Shown piece after piece: positions 35,119 to 49,300 of a DNA stretch of 64,000 bases. The stretch covers positions 8,040,396-8,104,395 of the forward strand of contig NC_063051.1 of assembly GCF_018812025.1 (NCBI RefSeq), written 5' to 3'. Position 1 is the stretch's first letter. Every line of letters begins with the position of its first letter. The notes under the pieces were generated by a model. It was given only the letters and a program-made list of their open reading frames with translations, was not told the DNA's origin and did no database searches. A program made the position numbers and the translations under genes. The DNA is from Megalobrama amblycephala. Lineage: Eukaryota > Chordata > Actinopteri > Cypriniformes > Xenocyprididae.

Positions 35119-36079
35119 ATTAAGACTTCACCCTGCACAAGACAATAGTTTCAAACAAAATCATAAACAAAAAGGTGCAGATTTAGCGATGATCACACAC
35201 ACATTAGCCATATACGTTTTGGCACAAAAACGATATGTTCAAACTAAAGGCTTTAAATTCTTTCCTAGCAATTTTAAAGCCCAAAACAAACAAAAAAGGA
35301 AAAACGAGAGAAAACTAGCCTTTATGGTTTTGCTTTAAAATATATCCAAACAGAAGCTCAAGTGGCTGTGTATATGCACAAATGCTAGACACACAGCAAA
35401 CATATCCATTTATGTCATCATACACAACAACAAAACATCTACACACTATAAGAAGCAGTTTAATGCTAGTTAAAACCAACCTCAGGATTTTTCACGAGTC
35501 ATTTTTATAGGCCAAATAGCAAGACTGTTATATTCCTGTGCAGTTTCTTCAATATTAGTTCTGACAACCGAGAACAGTTTTCACAACAATTCACATACAA
35601 AACAGTTATAAATCAATTCAAATATAAAATTTGTTTACATCTACAGTTCCAGTTTACAGTATTTCTAGTGGCATTTGATCACAATTTGTCATTTCTCACC
35701 ATGTTAACCTCCTTTTTCTGACAATCTCCTGTTTTCTTTATATCCTCTTTCACAGTGCATTCAAAACCGAAACTACCCATTGTAATCTCCAGGAGTCGGT
35801 GTTGGGAATTTACAAACTGACCTGTCCTGGTGAGTAATGAGGCCCCCTGTTTTCCCTTTTTGTGGCTGGCTTGAGATATTTCCCGCTCCCCTGCTGAGAC
35901 TGAGAGAGAAATGTCAGACAGACTTTTGTAGTCAGGAAATTCAGAAAGGGGCGAAATGATAAAATTAAGCAGGGGCGGATCCACACAGCCAGACGGAGTG
36001 GAGGGAGAGAGAGAGACAAACAGAGAAAGAGAGAAAGGTTGAGGGCTAAGTGTATGAGGAAAGAGCAAGTGTGTGTGTA

Positions 36080-36560
36080 TATAGTGGTCTGAAAAGGTAT
36101 TTGGACACTTGCATTGCATGCACTTAAAAATGTCACAAACACACTTTTGTCTGAATGAAAGTGAATAAACTGTGTTCAAATTAAAGTATTTGTCACTTTG
36201 TCAGACTTTAATATGAAACATGTTCATAATTAATGTGATGAACTACCTGCGTGAAATTCATAAAAATCACCAAAACATAAAAGTCACCATGAAATCAAAA
36301 TGGGCACGAAATTTTGCAGTATTAATATTTATTTATCTGTGCACATCATCATTTTTTTATTCATTCGTGTGCCTCGTAATCTTAAATCAAAATAAGTTCT
36401 GCTCCTCTGGCAGCGACAACTCTTCTCTTCCCTGATGACGTGTTTATTGGCGTGAGGGCGGGGCAACCTGTCACTCACATGCACTTTAAAAAGTAATTCA
36501 GGGGACCTGTTACCACAACTTAAATAAATGCATGGTTGGAAGTTAAAAATTCTAATTTAT
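36080..36560. repeat. Two transposon fragments upstream of asip
   Basis: ATAGTGGTCTGAAAAGGTATTTGGACACTT at 36081-36110 has the look of a Tc1-type end. AAAGTCACCATGAAATCAAAATGG at 36279-36302 recurs almost exactly at 49840-49862, marking a shared repeat. No complete element is resolved. Confidence 0.45.
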
Positions 36561-36697
36561 TGTCTGTAATTTCTGCATTAATTGGCTTTTTTTTTTTTTT
36601 TAAATTAAGTTGTAGTAACATAATGAAACTGTTTTGATAACTTCAGAATTTAGGCAGTGGATTTCTAGTTCCCAGCGTGCTTTGCATATGACTGGAT

Positions 36698-37859
36698 TAG
36701 GGATGGTTATTTGAGTATCGAAAGTATCGATACTCAAATAAAAATATCGATACTAAGGTGTCTTTTATTTTTTTTTTATTTTTTACTAGTGGTTTTGTTT
36801 AATTAACATACAATATGCATTGAATTGGACAAATAACCTATGTTAGCGAATAAATGTGTTGTAGAACTATTTTCCAGCTCATCTGAACACGCAAATGCTG
36901 CAAGTCAGAATCAATCAATCACAGAAAGCGTTCGCTCACTGCCGACACTACATTCAAACGGCTGCATGCATTTAATATTGTTAGAAACCATCGTTGCTTT
37001 TGGGAAACGCAGCCCAGAAAAATGCTTAACAGCAGACAGAACAACATAATATTTTTGAGTTATTTCACAACAAACAAAATTAAATAGTAGCCTACATAGT
37101 TTTTGCAATTACATTTAATTAAATTGAACATTAAAAGTTCGTATTGATGTTCTGTTCTGTCAGAATGCAAAGTTTGCATTTTATGGGTGCAACAGCCTGT
37201 CACTGGCAGTCCCTTATGAAACTGAACCATTACTACAGTGACCATAGTTATTTTCCATTGACCTTATTTTCCAGAGAAACACGCGCGCCTCCATCTTTAG
37301 AATATTGTCTTTGAACTTCCGTTTGCGCGATAGCCCTGTATATTTCTATGGCATCGCTGTTGAAGAAGAATTAGCTGGTGAAGTGGATTTACGTGTTGTA
37401 GAGTTAACAAAAGTTATCATGAGCATTGTAATGTTTAAAGCGGGTGTAGCTTAACAAATGTCAGTAGAACGAGAAGATTTTAAAATGAGCAGTTCATTCA
37501 TAAATACATAAGATCGCTATGGAAATACAAGCCGGAAGTCAAAAGACAACGAGCGCAGCGCTGAAAAGGGGCGGGGCTATATAAGGTCTACAGTAGGTTT
37601 CCATGGTTACCACTACAAACATTTTAACCATGTGTAAACAAAAATATAATCTAATAAATAGCAATTAAGGCGTATTGAATGTTAAAATACCTTTCAAATA
37701 TAATGTTAAGTGGGTACCATTACCGATTTTACTCATAGTAATTCAATAATTTAAGGACTTAAATTCAGACTAGAGGTATCGTATCGGTATCGATATCGGT
37801 GATTTTGGCCTTGAAAGTATCGGTATCGAAAACAAAATAAGTGGTATCGCCCATCCTTA
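36698..37859. mobile_element. hAT-type element with perfect 8-bp target duplication
   Basis: The ends TAGGGATGGTTATTTGAG and GTGGTATCGCCCATCCTTA are bordered on both sides by GACTGGAT (36690-36697 and 37860-37867). The subterminal regions are full of TATCGATAC and TATCGGTATC motifs. The interior has no recognisable transposase. It lies about 1.6 kb upstream of the asip start, in its likely 5' regulatory region. Confidence 0.88.
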
Positions 37860-38169
37860 GACTGGATAAGGAGAATAAATGTTGAAATTAAGAGTTAATT
37901 TATTTGTTTTTAGTGAAGGGAAAGACCTGTTAGTGTTTAATGCTGTTATGTTTGAAGAGATTCTGTAATGTTGAAGTTTTTGTGGTTACCACTGTGCTGA
38001 AGAGTAGATACATGAAGGTAAACACTAGTGACTCTATAAGCAATGACTGCGCTAATGCCAGTGACAAGTAAATATCATACTTGTTCATTAAATATACATT
38101 TAAATAAGTTAGCATGTGCAGTGATAGCTGTGTACTTGAACTGAAATAGATCAGATTAATTGGTTCCAG

Positions 38170-39712
38170 GGCTGCAACTCGACTTTTTTTGAGTAATCAA
38201 CTTAAAAATTTGTGTTTATGCTACAAATTATTAAGTTCCTCTAACTCAGTGTAGCTTGTTTGTGGAACGTCAATTCACTCAAAGTTGCCATAACTTAAAA
38301 AAAAAAAAATGGATGGGAACTGTTGTGGTCATTTTTTTTGTTGTTGTTGTTGAGCCAACACATTGAGCCACACATAAGGTCCACCAATAGCAAACCACAA
38401 CCATCCAACCATCAATAATTATACACAGAAAACAACAAGATTTGTTTCTTTGTTTTTCCTCTCAGGGCAGGTATGATTGTTGCAAGATCATCTGAGCAAA
38501 TTACCAAAAGAACAGGCATTTGGAAGTTCATTTGAAATGGATTTGTTTTCTCCATCATCCGTTTTCAATACAATGACACTCATCATGTATTGCACAACAC
38601 TTTCAACAACAGTTTCTGCACAATATCAAGAAGCTAAATGAAAAGTGAGACAGTCAGTGGGAAGAACATTTTGACCAGCAGATGACGCTAATTACTTTTC
38701 AGAGGTTTGGAGTTAGTCCACTAAACCCAAAATCACATTTGTCTGTTTGGAAACCTGTTTTCTCTTAGAGGTATGTTTTAAGCGACTTCTTACTTCTGAT
38801 TTAGACTTCTTACCTTCTGACTTTTGAAGCAAATGTTCATAACAAAATCATGTATTGGTAAACATTGTTCTCCAAAGATTGCTCTACAGAGAATGCCCCA
38901 GATGTTACAAATAGATTCAGAGTGAACTGATGATGTGCGATAAACATAGAAATGAGCTGATTCCATCTGCTTTAGGCTGCGATAGCCGAGCCCACCCACA
39001 GATACCATACTGCTTTCTATGTGTCAGTATATTTGCTAGGATGAATGTAAAGCATTAATCAAGGTTTTCTATAAAGCCCTGCATTTTATTGCTGAATATC
39101 CTGTTTTACTGAATTATGTCACATTACGGAAGTAAAACGAGTTGTGAATGCTGTTATACGTTTACTTTAAAACGAATGTATAAAAGGAAACAGTTGCGTC
39201 AGTCTTGATTTTTATTTTTATTTTTTTATCGTTTTTTAGCTGGCTCAGTGGTGGTGACATTACATTCACATATTTAATGCCAAAGTACGCAAGTACATTA
39301 GGTAATTAGATCTATCATTTGCTGATCTGGACGCTGACAGAGACTTGGAAAACTTTTGTAAAATCAAAGCCATGGAACTGCAAGAGGGAAAGTCAGCTGA
39401 GTGAGTGCCGAACATTGCTGTCAGGGGATTTGGGAAACCTTTGAATCATCTGAAATGAAGAGATGCTGTAAATGTGGGTTTGACAAGGTCTGGACAAGCT
39501 TTGATTTACTTCTAATGCTCCTCCATCCCTCATTATTTGTTCAAAACTCAAAATTGTGCCAGTTGGGTTGTGCAAAAGCATACAACTTGGACCAAAACAG
39601 AACCATCAAGGTCAATGATTGTAATAGCAAAATATGTAAAGTAGTATGTTTTCACCATCTTGTACAAATACTATGAATTACCAGGATCATGTTTGGGATC
39701 CCCTAAATTGTG

Positions 39713-39749
<37 letters not shown>

Positions 39750-40830
39750 GTATATAAATTTATATAGATATAAATTTTCTTATTCAGTGGCCTATTTTAG
39801 TCTTTCAAGATTTGGTTAAGAGAATATTTTGAATTCAATTTATTTTTCTTACCTCATTGGCATTTGACAATAGTAAGATAATGCTTAAAGAAACACGACC
39901 CTATTTGCTAATGGTTTATGAAATTTTTTTTTTTTCCAAAATCTTAATATCCTATGCAGTCTTGCCTCTCAAGCTAATTTTTGTCATTATAGAACATTAT
40001 TTTATTATGAAAATGTTAAACCTACTCTTTTCCATACAAGAAAAATGCATGGTGATCTCTGGGTATCAAGTTGATTGTGATTTTGCCTTTTTTATTTTAT
40101 TCTTTGAGAGAAATCATGTTTTGAACCATGTGCCTTTGCACGCTACACTAAACATTAACATGTCTCGCATCTTTCTTGATGTGATTCACGAATGGCTCAT
40201 GTTTTATAAGCTTGGTGCTAAATTGCTAAGGTGATAAACTGGTTGTCAGTTTGATTTAGTTGCTAAAGAAAAGCTAAATAATGTTTTTTAATAAATTACA
40301 TAAAACTATCATTCTCTTCCTCCCAAGAACAATAGTTTGGAGCACATGGTTACAATTCAACCTTTAATTACACAGTCTGGTTAACTGTGATTTAATATGA
40401 ATGGAGAGAATCTTGCATATTTTAAATGGTGTGCATTTGTGATCTTTGCTTTGTTCTGTTTAATGCTTAAATCTTCAATCAAATGTACATTTTTTTTTGA
40501 CTGAACATTTAAAGTGTATTACAGCTGAATCATTTCACTTTCACTTTTCATGCAGATTCATTTTGAACATGAAATATTTTCATGATTTATCACAACATTT
40601 TTTCTTTTGTCAAATCAACTTAGATGATTAATGTGTTTCAGATTACATAATATTTTGAGTTTTTGTTGATTAAACCAATCGCCTTCATTGTATTAACTCA
40701 AATTTTTAATTTCAGTGAACTCAAAATTTTAAGGCAACCAGGTAACTTGCTTTTTTAAGTTAAACCAACAATTCTTTTTTAAAGTGAATAAAAAGGCTTA
40801 AACATATTGTGGTTTTACAGGGTAAAAATC
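38170..40830. other. Intergenic segment, possible decayed element with AACTTAA/TTAAGTT ends
   Basis: AATCAACTTAAAAATTTGTG near 38200 and GAACTCAAAATTTTAAGGC plus TTTTAAGTTAAACCAAC near 40710-40770 look like inverted ends of one old repeat. An (AT)n lies at 39714-39747. I see no coding exon. Confidence 0.3.
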
Positions 40831-43140
40831 CTTTGACACATTGATTGTTTAAAATGTTAATATTTCTATATTCAGAAGATGTGCTTTGCACATGTAGGAT
40901 TTTGAAATCCCATCTAATGCAAAATTAGTTAAATGTAAGTTTTACTGCACTGTGAAATAAGAGTTTCTACAAGGATTAAAAATGAATAACAAAATCACAA
41001 ACATTTTATAAGAATTTGATTGTGGTAATAATAAATGACATCATTTTAATTTGGCCGATGTGTTTTTATTTTTATGTCACAAATTTTCACTGAAATATGA
41101 GATTTTGAAAATAGACCTAGTTTTCCTTTATACAAGATGAAAGAATAAACTAAAACAATATTCATTTGTGAGAATGCAGTGAAGTATGAAATCGGAATAC
41201 AATGGAAAAGACATGGGAAATTTCAGTATAGGAACTGACACCAAATAAACTGTGATGTGTGATTCTACATATGTTTCCATTTTCAGCATACAGTTAAGCT
41301 ATTATGTAGTTTGGTAATACCATAGGTAGAGAAACCTTTGATTTCAACATCTTATATTTAGTTTCAAAGCCATATTCCTATCCGGTTTCCGAAATCACTG
41401 AACAATATGTCTTTGAGATCAGTGGAAAACTGCCTGTCATGTGCATAAGTGCCCACAGATTCTAATAGTTCACTATCTGTCAACCTGATTTAAAGTTTTG
41501 CAAACTCTTCGCTATTCTCCCAAGCCCGTGACACGTGTATATTTTCCGTTTCACCAGTGCTAATGCTATACATATAAACTTGAAATCGGCCTATAATGAA
41601 AATAAGACGTCTTGGCATATCTTCAGTGTTTTGATTAGTAATGTGTATTTGTATAGTCTAAAAACAAGGCTCAGCCTCTACCAGAACTAAAGTAACAGAG
41701 ATTTTTTACATTAAATGCATTTGTAATTCACTCAAAGGCAGTAATGAACCGGTTAGGTGAACATATATAGCGTATTTTCTGGCTGTTAAAAAGCCCAAAA
41801 GAGGACACAAATTGAGACACAAACAGAGAGAGTCAGAGAGAAGGAATAAGACATTTTACCTTCTGCACATATTGGATTTTCTTGTCTGGATTTCTGTCTT
41901 CCCTCCCATGCTCAAAAAACATACACTACTTATTTCCTAAGAAGATTTACACATGAATATATTTTCTTTCACAGCTTGTGGTAAGAGTGCAACAGCTCTT
42001 TTACTGAGAAAATCTAGCTGCTCGGAGCAAATGTAGTATGGAGAATGCATACATTAGCAGTGATCCACCCCTTAGGTACATTATACACCCTGAAAGTACT
42101 GCTGATCCGCTGCTGGCCTCTGTACTCATCTAGTATGTATACTGTCTATGATATATTGCATATAGGGGAGACCGTGACTAGCTGTGACTCTTGTTACTCT
42201 GGAGACGCAAACTTTAAAGCCTAAAGCTGCACAACAGAAATCAAACATTAAACAACCTATTATAGGATTTTCAGCAATCCTTACTGTTAGACAATAGATA
42301 TAAGAAAATAAAATCATATATAGCCTAATAATTATAAGTATATGTATGTGTGTGTGTGTGTGTGTATATATATATTAAAATCCTTAAATGTTAGATCAAA
42401 AACAATCATCACACACGATGACCTCATGGATCAGGTGTTTAGGAAAGTAATGTGGTGGGCCTTATTTTGGAGAGAAAATAAATCAAACAGACCTTTTACC
42501 TTAGGGGGTGTATTTGATCTTAAAAAAAGTGAAAAGTTCACATTTACGTGGTCTGTGATTGCAAGAAGTAACATTGTAACATAAGTGACGTTGTCAAAAA
42601 GCATACAGGAAAGGAGGAAGCAGGAATGGGTTTAGCTCTCTGGGAGCCAGGGATCCCACCGCAATTTTAAACAGATTAGAGGAATAAAATAGTTTGCAAG
42701 CCAGTATGAACATAAAGAACAAAAGTAGGTTCACCTCTGGAGGAGGGGTTTGAAGATATAGTAGTGTAGATTCAAAGAATGTGAAACCCTCCAGAGTCAC
42801 GATGTTTACACCTCCTCAAGCTGTGCAGTTTAGAAACCAATTGAGCGTTATATATCCCAAGATTTACATAGGTCTTTCTTCTAGCACACTCATTTGTTCA
42901 TGTAAACACTCTCAAGCTTGTGTCAGTATGAAGGGGTTTGGTTCATGAGCTCCAAATAATCTCCCAAAACAAGACATAGAGGGACTGGGGAGTTCTGTAC
43001 TAATGCCTATCGTACAACTGAGATGCAGTAGAAGTCACACATTTCTGTGTAAAAACATTTGTGTGCCATAACTGTGTTAGTTAAATATATGAATTTTAAA
43101 GTTTAAGTAACAAACGTTGAGACAAAATGGTTATAGGTTT
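40830..43140. other. Intergenic DNA with nothing recognised
   Basis: Ordinary AT-rich sequence between asip and eif2s2. Short open frames only, with no domain or splice pattern I can support. A (GT)n/(AT)n run is at about 42345-42376. Confidence 0.5.
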
Positions 43141-43166
43141 CCCTAGTCGTAGATTTACAGTCCCAA

Positions 43167-43218
43167 ACTACAACTACCATCATGCAACGCGCCTAGCCCA
43201 ATCTAAGGCGCATGCGTA
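43167..43218 (+). promoter_or_regulatory. eif2s2 core promoter with ZNF143/Staf and NRF1 sites
   Basis: ACTACAACTACCATCATGC (43167-43185) matches the Staf/ZNF143 consensus at most positions. GCGCATGCG (43208-43216) is the NRF1 palindrome core. Both sit 120-170 bp upstream of the eif2s2 ATG in a small GC-rich island, as in TATA-less housekeeping promoters. Confidence 0.65.
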
Positions 43219-43337
43219 CGAAGCTCCGCCCGGCCTGATGCAAGCAACGCGCATATCGAGGAAAGGTGTATCGTGAAGAATAGTCTATTATAACGCTTAT
43301 TTTTTTGCGTCTTGCGTTTTCACAACAAGCCGAAACC

Positions 43338-46300
43338 ATGTCAGGAGACGAGGTTGGTAAACAATCGTTGTTTAAGCAATATATTCTGTTAATGTAGCTT
43401 TAATAAGACATTCAAAAGGGAAGGACAATTGGGCCTACTAGTAAAGGCTGTGAGGAAACATGTGCACTGCTCGTCTTTTCTAGATCTTTTTTGTCATTTG
43501 TCAGCTAGTTAGATAGTGAATATCTTACGCTGCTTTAATCGTCTTGCCATTTTATTTGACCAAAGGTAGTAAGGTACTATCATGGAAAATTAGACACGTG
43601 TGTTTTTTGGACATTTACCATAGTAATAGTGTTTTTTGACACAGATTAGGGTAATATCCTTGTCATTTGGACGTGGTAATGTTATTTTGGACGAGTACCA
43701 TGTTTTCATGAGTCCTCGGTAATACTGTTTTTGTGGTACCATGGTTTGTACTATATTACTGTGTTTTTGACATGTTTCATGCCATTACCATGGTATTCTT
43801 GAAGAATCACGCTAATACCATGGTATATGAATATAGTTATTATTCAATAAACAGAGTTTCATATATAAAAGTACCTCAAAATAGTAAAGTTCCAAGTACC
43901 TTGGAGTACTATGCGAATGTACATTTCAGCAGCATGGTATATATCAAAGTATTACCATGTGTTACACTTCCAAAGAATCATTACATTTATTGTCTTGTGA
44001 TTCTTAACATTAATACAATTAATCTGTTATGATATTTCAGATGCTGTAAATGACAACTTTAGTTCTTCCACTCAGATAATTGATCTGTTCTTTTTGTGTA
44101 AGCCAAAAGTAGGATCAAAAGCGAATTACGGTTGACATTATTTTAGAGAGCTTTAGTATGATTAGTTCTCATTGTGCGATGATTGCTTACTAGCATTATT
44201 TTGCCCTTTTTGATGTCTGTTGACAGCCTTTGTTCAATGTTGTCTCATTATTAAACTCCTATTGTCATACTTCCAGATGATATTTGATCCCACTATGACC
44301 AAGAAGAAGAAGAAGAAGAAGAAGCCTTTCATGCTGGAGGAAGATGGTGGTGAGGGAGATGAAAGCCAACAATTGGAAACAAAAGAGATTGAAGCTGATG
44401 GGGGAGAGGAGAAAGAGTTCGATCTTGAGGAAGATGAGGGAAGGAAGAAAGGTAAATCACATGCCACTGTGTTAATAAGAGAGGTATGGAAACTCATTTG
44501 TGGGATATAATCTTGCAATTCGGACTTAATATCTCACAATTCAGTCTTTTTTTCCCGTCAGAGTTATAAAATCAGAATATATTATCTTGCAATTCTGAGA
44601 AAAAAAGTCAGAAATGTGAGATGTTAAGTTAAGCAATTTAAAAAATTAAGAATTCACAAACTTTTTTTAAATTTTCTTTTTGTTCCATGGTGGAAACAAG
44701 CTTCCATAATATACAGTGGCAAACACAAAACAATATTATTATGGGCATTTCCCACTTGACTCTATAGCTACGTTTCCACCACAGGAACTTTGGGCTGGTA
44801 CTCGGTGGCTTTTCGACCGAAGGTACCAGGGTCTAAATGAAGTTCCAGGTAAAAATTTCACCCTCAGAAAGTCCCTGCTCATGAGGTAGTACTTTTTCAA
44901 AGTTCAGGTATTTTCAGGGGTGGGACTTGGGCACTGAACATACTGATTGGCTGAGAACCCGCAGCTTTTTGATTGGTTGACTCCGTACAGCATTTTATTT
45001 CAACCACCATTTTTAAAAGTTTGTTGTGGTGCGTGCAGTAAGATTTGTTTGCTATTCGAATCAACAAAAAATACAACCGATGGACTGACGATGAGGTTCA
45101 GGCTTTATTAAGCTTATATGCGGAGGACGAAATCCAGCAGAAACTGGAAAGTTAGCTGTGTTTCCACCGAAATTACCTGGTACAGTTTGTCCCAGGATCT
45201 TTTTTCCCCAGGAACAGGATTTTTACAATTCAAATACAGTAAACCTCACTGTGTATATGAACTTAAACACTCCAAGGCAGTTTTAAGTGGCCAAAAATGA
45301 TCAGCTTTCTTTGTATTTATAACAAGAAGTAACAAATTGCAATAAATTAACACTAACAAATAACCCCAAAAGCGCACTTAAATCTATTTTGTGTGTGTTT
45401 AAATGATTCACTGAAATTTGTAATGTAATGGCCACATAAAAAGCACATTTAAAACAATGTCTTGTTCGATTTTGGCATTGACAACAGAATAATATGCAAT
45501 ATTGTTATTAAATATTAAAGGTGCCATAGAATTAAAAATTGAATGTACCTTGGCATAGTTAAATAACAAGAGTTCAGTACATGGAAATGACATACAGTGA
45601 GTCTCAAACACCATTGTTTCCTCCTTCTTATGTAAATCTCATTTGTTTAAAAGACCTCCATAAAACAGGCAAATCTCAACATAACACCGACTGTTACGTA
45701 ACAGTCGGGATCATTAATATGTACGCCCCCAATATTTGCATATGCCAGCTCATGTTCAAGGCATTACACAAGGGCAGCCAGTATTAACAGCTGAATCATC
45801 AGACTATGTAAGCAAGCAAGAACAATAGCGAAAAATGGCAGATGGAACAATAATAACTGACATGATCCATGATAACATGATATTTTTAGTGATATTTGTG
45901 AATTGTCTTTCTAAATGTTTCGTTAGCATGTTGCTAATGTACTGTTAAATGTGGTTAAAGTTACCATCGTTTCTTACTGTATTCACGGAGACAAGAGAGC
46001 CGTCGCTATTTTCATTATTAAACACTTGCAGTCTGTATAATTCATAAACACAACTTCATTCTTTATAAATCTCTCCAACAGTGTGTAATGTTAGCTTTAG
46101 CCACGGAGCACTATCAAACTCATTCAGAATCAAATGTAAACATCCAAATAATTACCATACTTGCGCGATTAGACATGCTGCATGACGAACACTTTGTAAA
46201 GATCCATTTTGAGGGTTATATTAGCTGTGTGAACTTTGTTTATGCTGTTTAAGGCAAGCGCGAGCTCCGGGGGCGGGGAGCACGAGAATTTAAAGGGGCC

Positions 46301-49300
46301 GCAGCCTGAATTGGCGCATATTTAATGATGCCCCAAAATAGGCAGTTAAAAAAATTGAATGAAAAAAAAATCTATGGAGTATTTTGAGCTGAATCTTCAC
46401 AGAGACATTCAGGGGACACCTTAGACTTATATTACATCTTTTAAAAACACGTTCTATGGCACCTTTAATTGCAAAAATCCATTATATTACCCAGTGCAGC
46501 TTTGGACACTGAATGTTTATTGCTTCTCAGTGAAATCTTGTATAATCTAAAAGTGTGGCTTGTTCAATTTTACTTTGTGTTGATCCAGAAACATCAGATG
46601 ACCTGGATGACTTAAACTTCTTCAACCAGAAAAAAAAGAAAAAGAAGTCCAAAAAAGAGAAGATTTTTGATGCAGAGCTTGAAGAGGGAATGAAGGTCAG
46701 TTGATTGTTTGCATATGTATAGTTGTTAGAGGGATAGTTCACCCAAAAATGAAAATTGTCATCATTTACTCCCCCTCAAGTTTGTTCCAATCCTGTATGA
46801 ATTTCTTTGTTCTGCTGAACACAAAGGAATATTTGTGGAACAATGTTTGTAACCAAGTAGATCTTGCTCCCCATTGACTACCATAGTATTTTTTTTCCCT
46901 ACTATGGTAGTCAATGGGGGGCGAGATCTGCTTGGTTACAAACATTCTTCCAAGAATCTTCCTTTGTTTACAGCAGAACGAAGAAATTCATACAGTTTTG
47001 GAACAAACTTGAGGGGGAGTAAATGATGACAATTTTCATTTTTGGGTGAACTATCCCTTTAAACTTTTGATTGTTTTCATCAGCCTGATTGCTTTTCATC
47101 GAAGATGTTTTGACCATGAAAGAGCTATCTTTCAGTGGCCTTGGTTTCCTTTCAAAAATAAACTGACATCTGAGCCTTCACATCAGATTATCATTGCATT
47201 TGGAGTTTGTTCTGTTCAACATTGTCGCTCGCCCATCATCAGCCATTGTCATGCATCATTGTAAACTAAATAAATCTCATATATCCAAAAGGAGCTGAAG
47301 ATCGAATCGGAGCCATCAGAAACACAAGAGGACGATGACTTAATGCTGCCCGCTAAGAAGAAGAAATCCAGAAAAGGCAAAGATCTTCAAGAGGACACAG
47401 ACATTCAAAGCAAAGATGATGGTAAGAACATGACCTCAGTGGAACTCTAATGTAATCCCTGTAAAGCTGCAATACAAAACAAACCCTATTGTATAAAGTG
47501 CTATACAAATAAAGGTGACTTGAATGATTGTGTGGTGTTTGTGTGAAAGGTGTCGAAGATGAGGACAGTAAAACCACCGATGACATCACGTTCAGCTCAC
47601 AGACAGGCCCTGCCTGGGCAGGATCGGAGAGAGACTACACATACGACGAGGTGAATGGGAACATTTATTTCCAAGCTTGTGGTACAGAACATGTGTGCTT
47701 GTTTCAGGTGATAACTTGATAAAGGGCCTGAGACTGCTGCCATCTGGTGCATTTGTTGGCAGAACAGCTTTTCTCTGCTAACTTCTCTTTTATGAGACAT
47801 GTTTGGAATTACTACAGCTGGTGTCAAGATGAGTTTTAGTGGATGTAGTCTGTTCTCATCAAGTTCACACAGGTGTAGTTCATCACCCTAACGGTGTACA
47901 TTTTCCAGCAATGTTTGACAACCAGAACGTGTCACAATACATTTACACACTGTCTTAGCATGTACAGTATATATATTGTTTTAAAATTTCCTTTTTAGTG
48001 CTTTTTTGTTATCTCATACAATGACAGTCACATATTAAGTATAGCGTAAGTGTCCAAGGACTTTTTGGGGACGGCTTTATATCTAATAAAATTCTGTAAA
48101 AAGAACTATATATTAAGCTTTGTCATAGAATGTGTTTGTACCGCTGTGTTCTTTAGATCGTGACTGCTCTCAATTAAAAATGACTGAAAAGATCGCATTA
48201 TTTTAGCTTTTGAATAGAGTCTTTAACATCATGCGGGAAAAAAATCCAGACATGGTCGCAGGAGAGAAGAGGAAGTTTGTGATGAAGCCTCCTCAGGTTG
48301 TCAGGGTCGGCACAAAGAAGACCTCCTTCGTAAACTTCACAGACATCTGCAAACTGTAAGTTGTAATGAAACTCTTCATTTGCTTGTTTAATTTGATTTG
48401 AAATGGGCATTTCAATAGCAGCCAATCAAAAATTCACATCACATATTTGCAAATGCAATCGTTATTTTGTATGGTTCTTAACGCTACTTTTTTTTTTTTT
48501 TTTTTGGTCAGGTTGCATCGACAGCCAAAACATCTTTTGGCGTTTTTGCTAGCTGAGTTGGGTACAAGGTGAGTTTATTTTGTATTATTTTTGGCTCTTA
48601 TCATGAAAAGGCTGCAACTTGGTGTTGTGGGCACATATCCTGTGCTTTATTTCCATGAGAACTATTAGATATGTTTGATAAACTATTATCTAGCATAAAA
48701 TTAACATAGCATGACAAGTAGCTAGTTTTCCACAACTGAAATGTTTGTTTTTCCTACACCTTATAGGTGCCATTTTTTTTACAAGATGTAATATAAGTCT
48801 AAGGTGTCCCCTGAATGTGTCTGTGAAGTTTCAGCTCAAAATACCCCATAGATTTTTTTTTTTTATTAATTTTTTTAACTGCCTATTTTGGGGCATCATT
48901 AGAAATGCGCCGATTCAGGCTGCGGCCCCTTTAATTGCTTGCGCTCTCCGCCCCCTCTCGAGCTCTCGACTCTATCATTGCATAAACAAAATTCACACAG
49001 CTAATATAACCCTCAAAATTGTTCTTTACAAAGTGTTCGTCATGCAGCATGTCTAATCGCGTAAGTATGGTATTTATTTGGATGTTTACATTTGATTCTG
49101 AATTAGTTTGATAGTGCTCCTTGGCTAACGGCTAATGCTACACTGTTGGAGAGATTTATAAAGAATAAAGTTGTGTTTATGAATTATACAGACTGCAAGT
49201 ATTTAATGAAAATAGCGACGGCTCTTGTCTCCGTGAATACAGTGAGAAACTATGTTAACTTTAACCACATTTAACAGTACATTAGCAAACATGCTAACAA

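Noticed and set aside
35679..36179. 166-codon minus-strand frame upstream of asip
   Set aside because: It overlaps a GAGAGA/CTCTCT-rich stretch and transposon fragments, with Ser/Leu/Pro-rich low complexity and no domain.
45581..45787. Frame starting [15 protein letters not shown] as a possible gene (second copy 49423-49641)
   Set aside because: It occurs in both copies of a TTAA transposon in opposite orientation, so it is repeat sequence and not a host gene.
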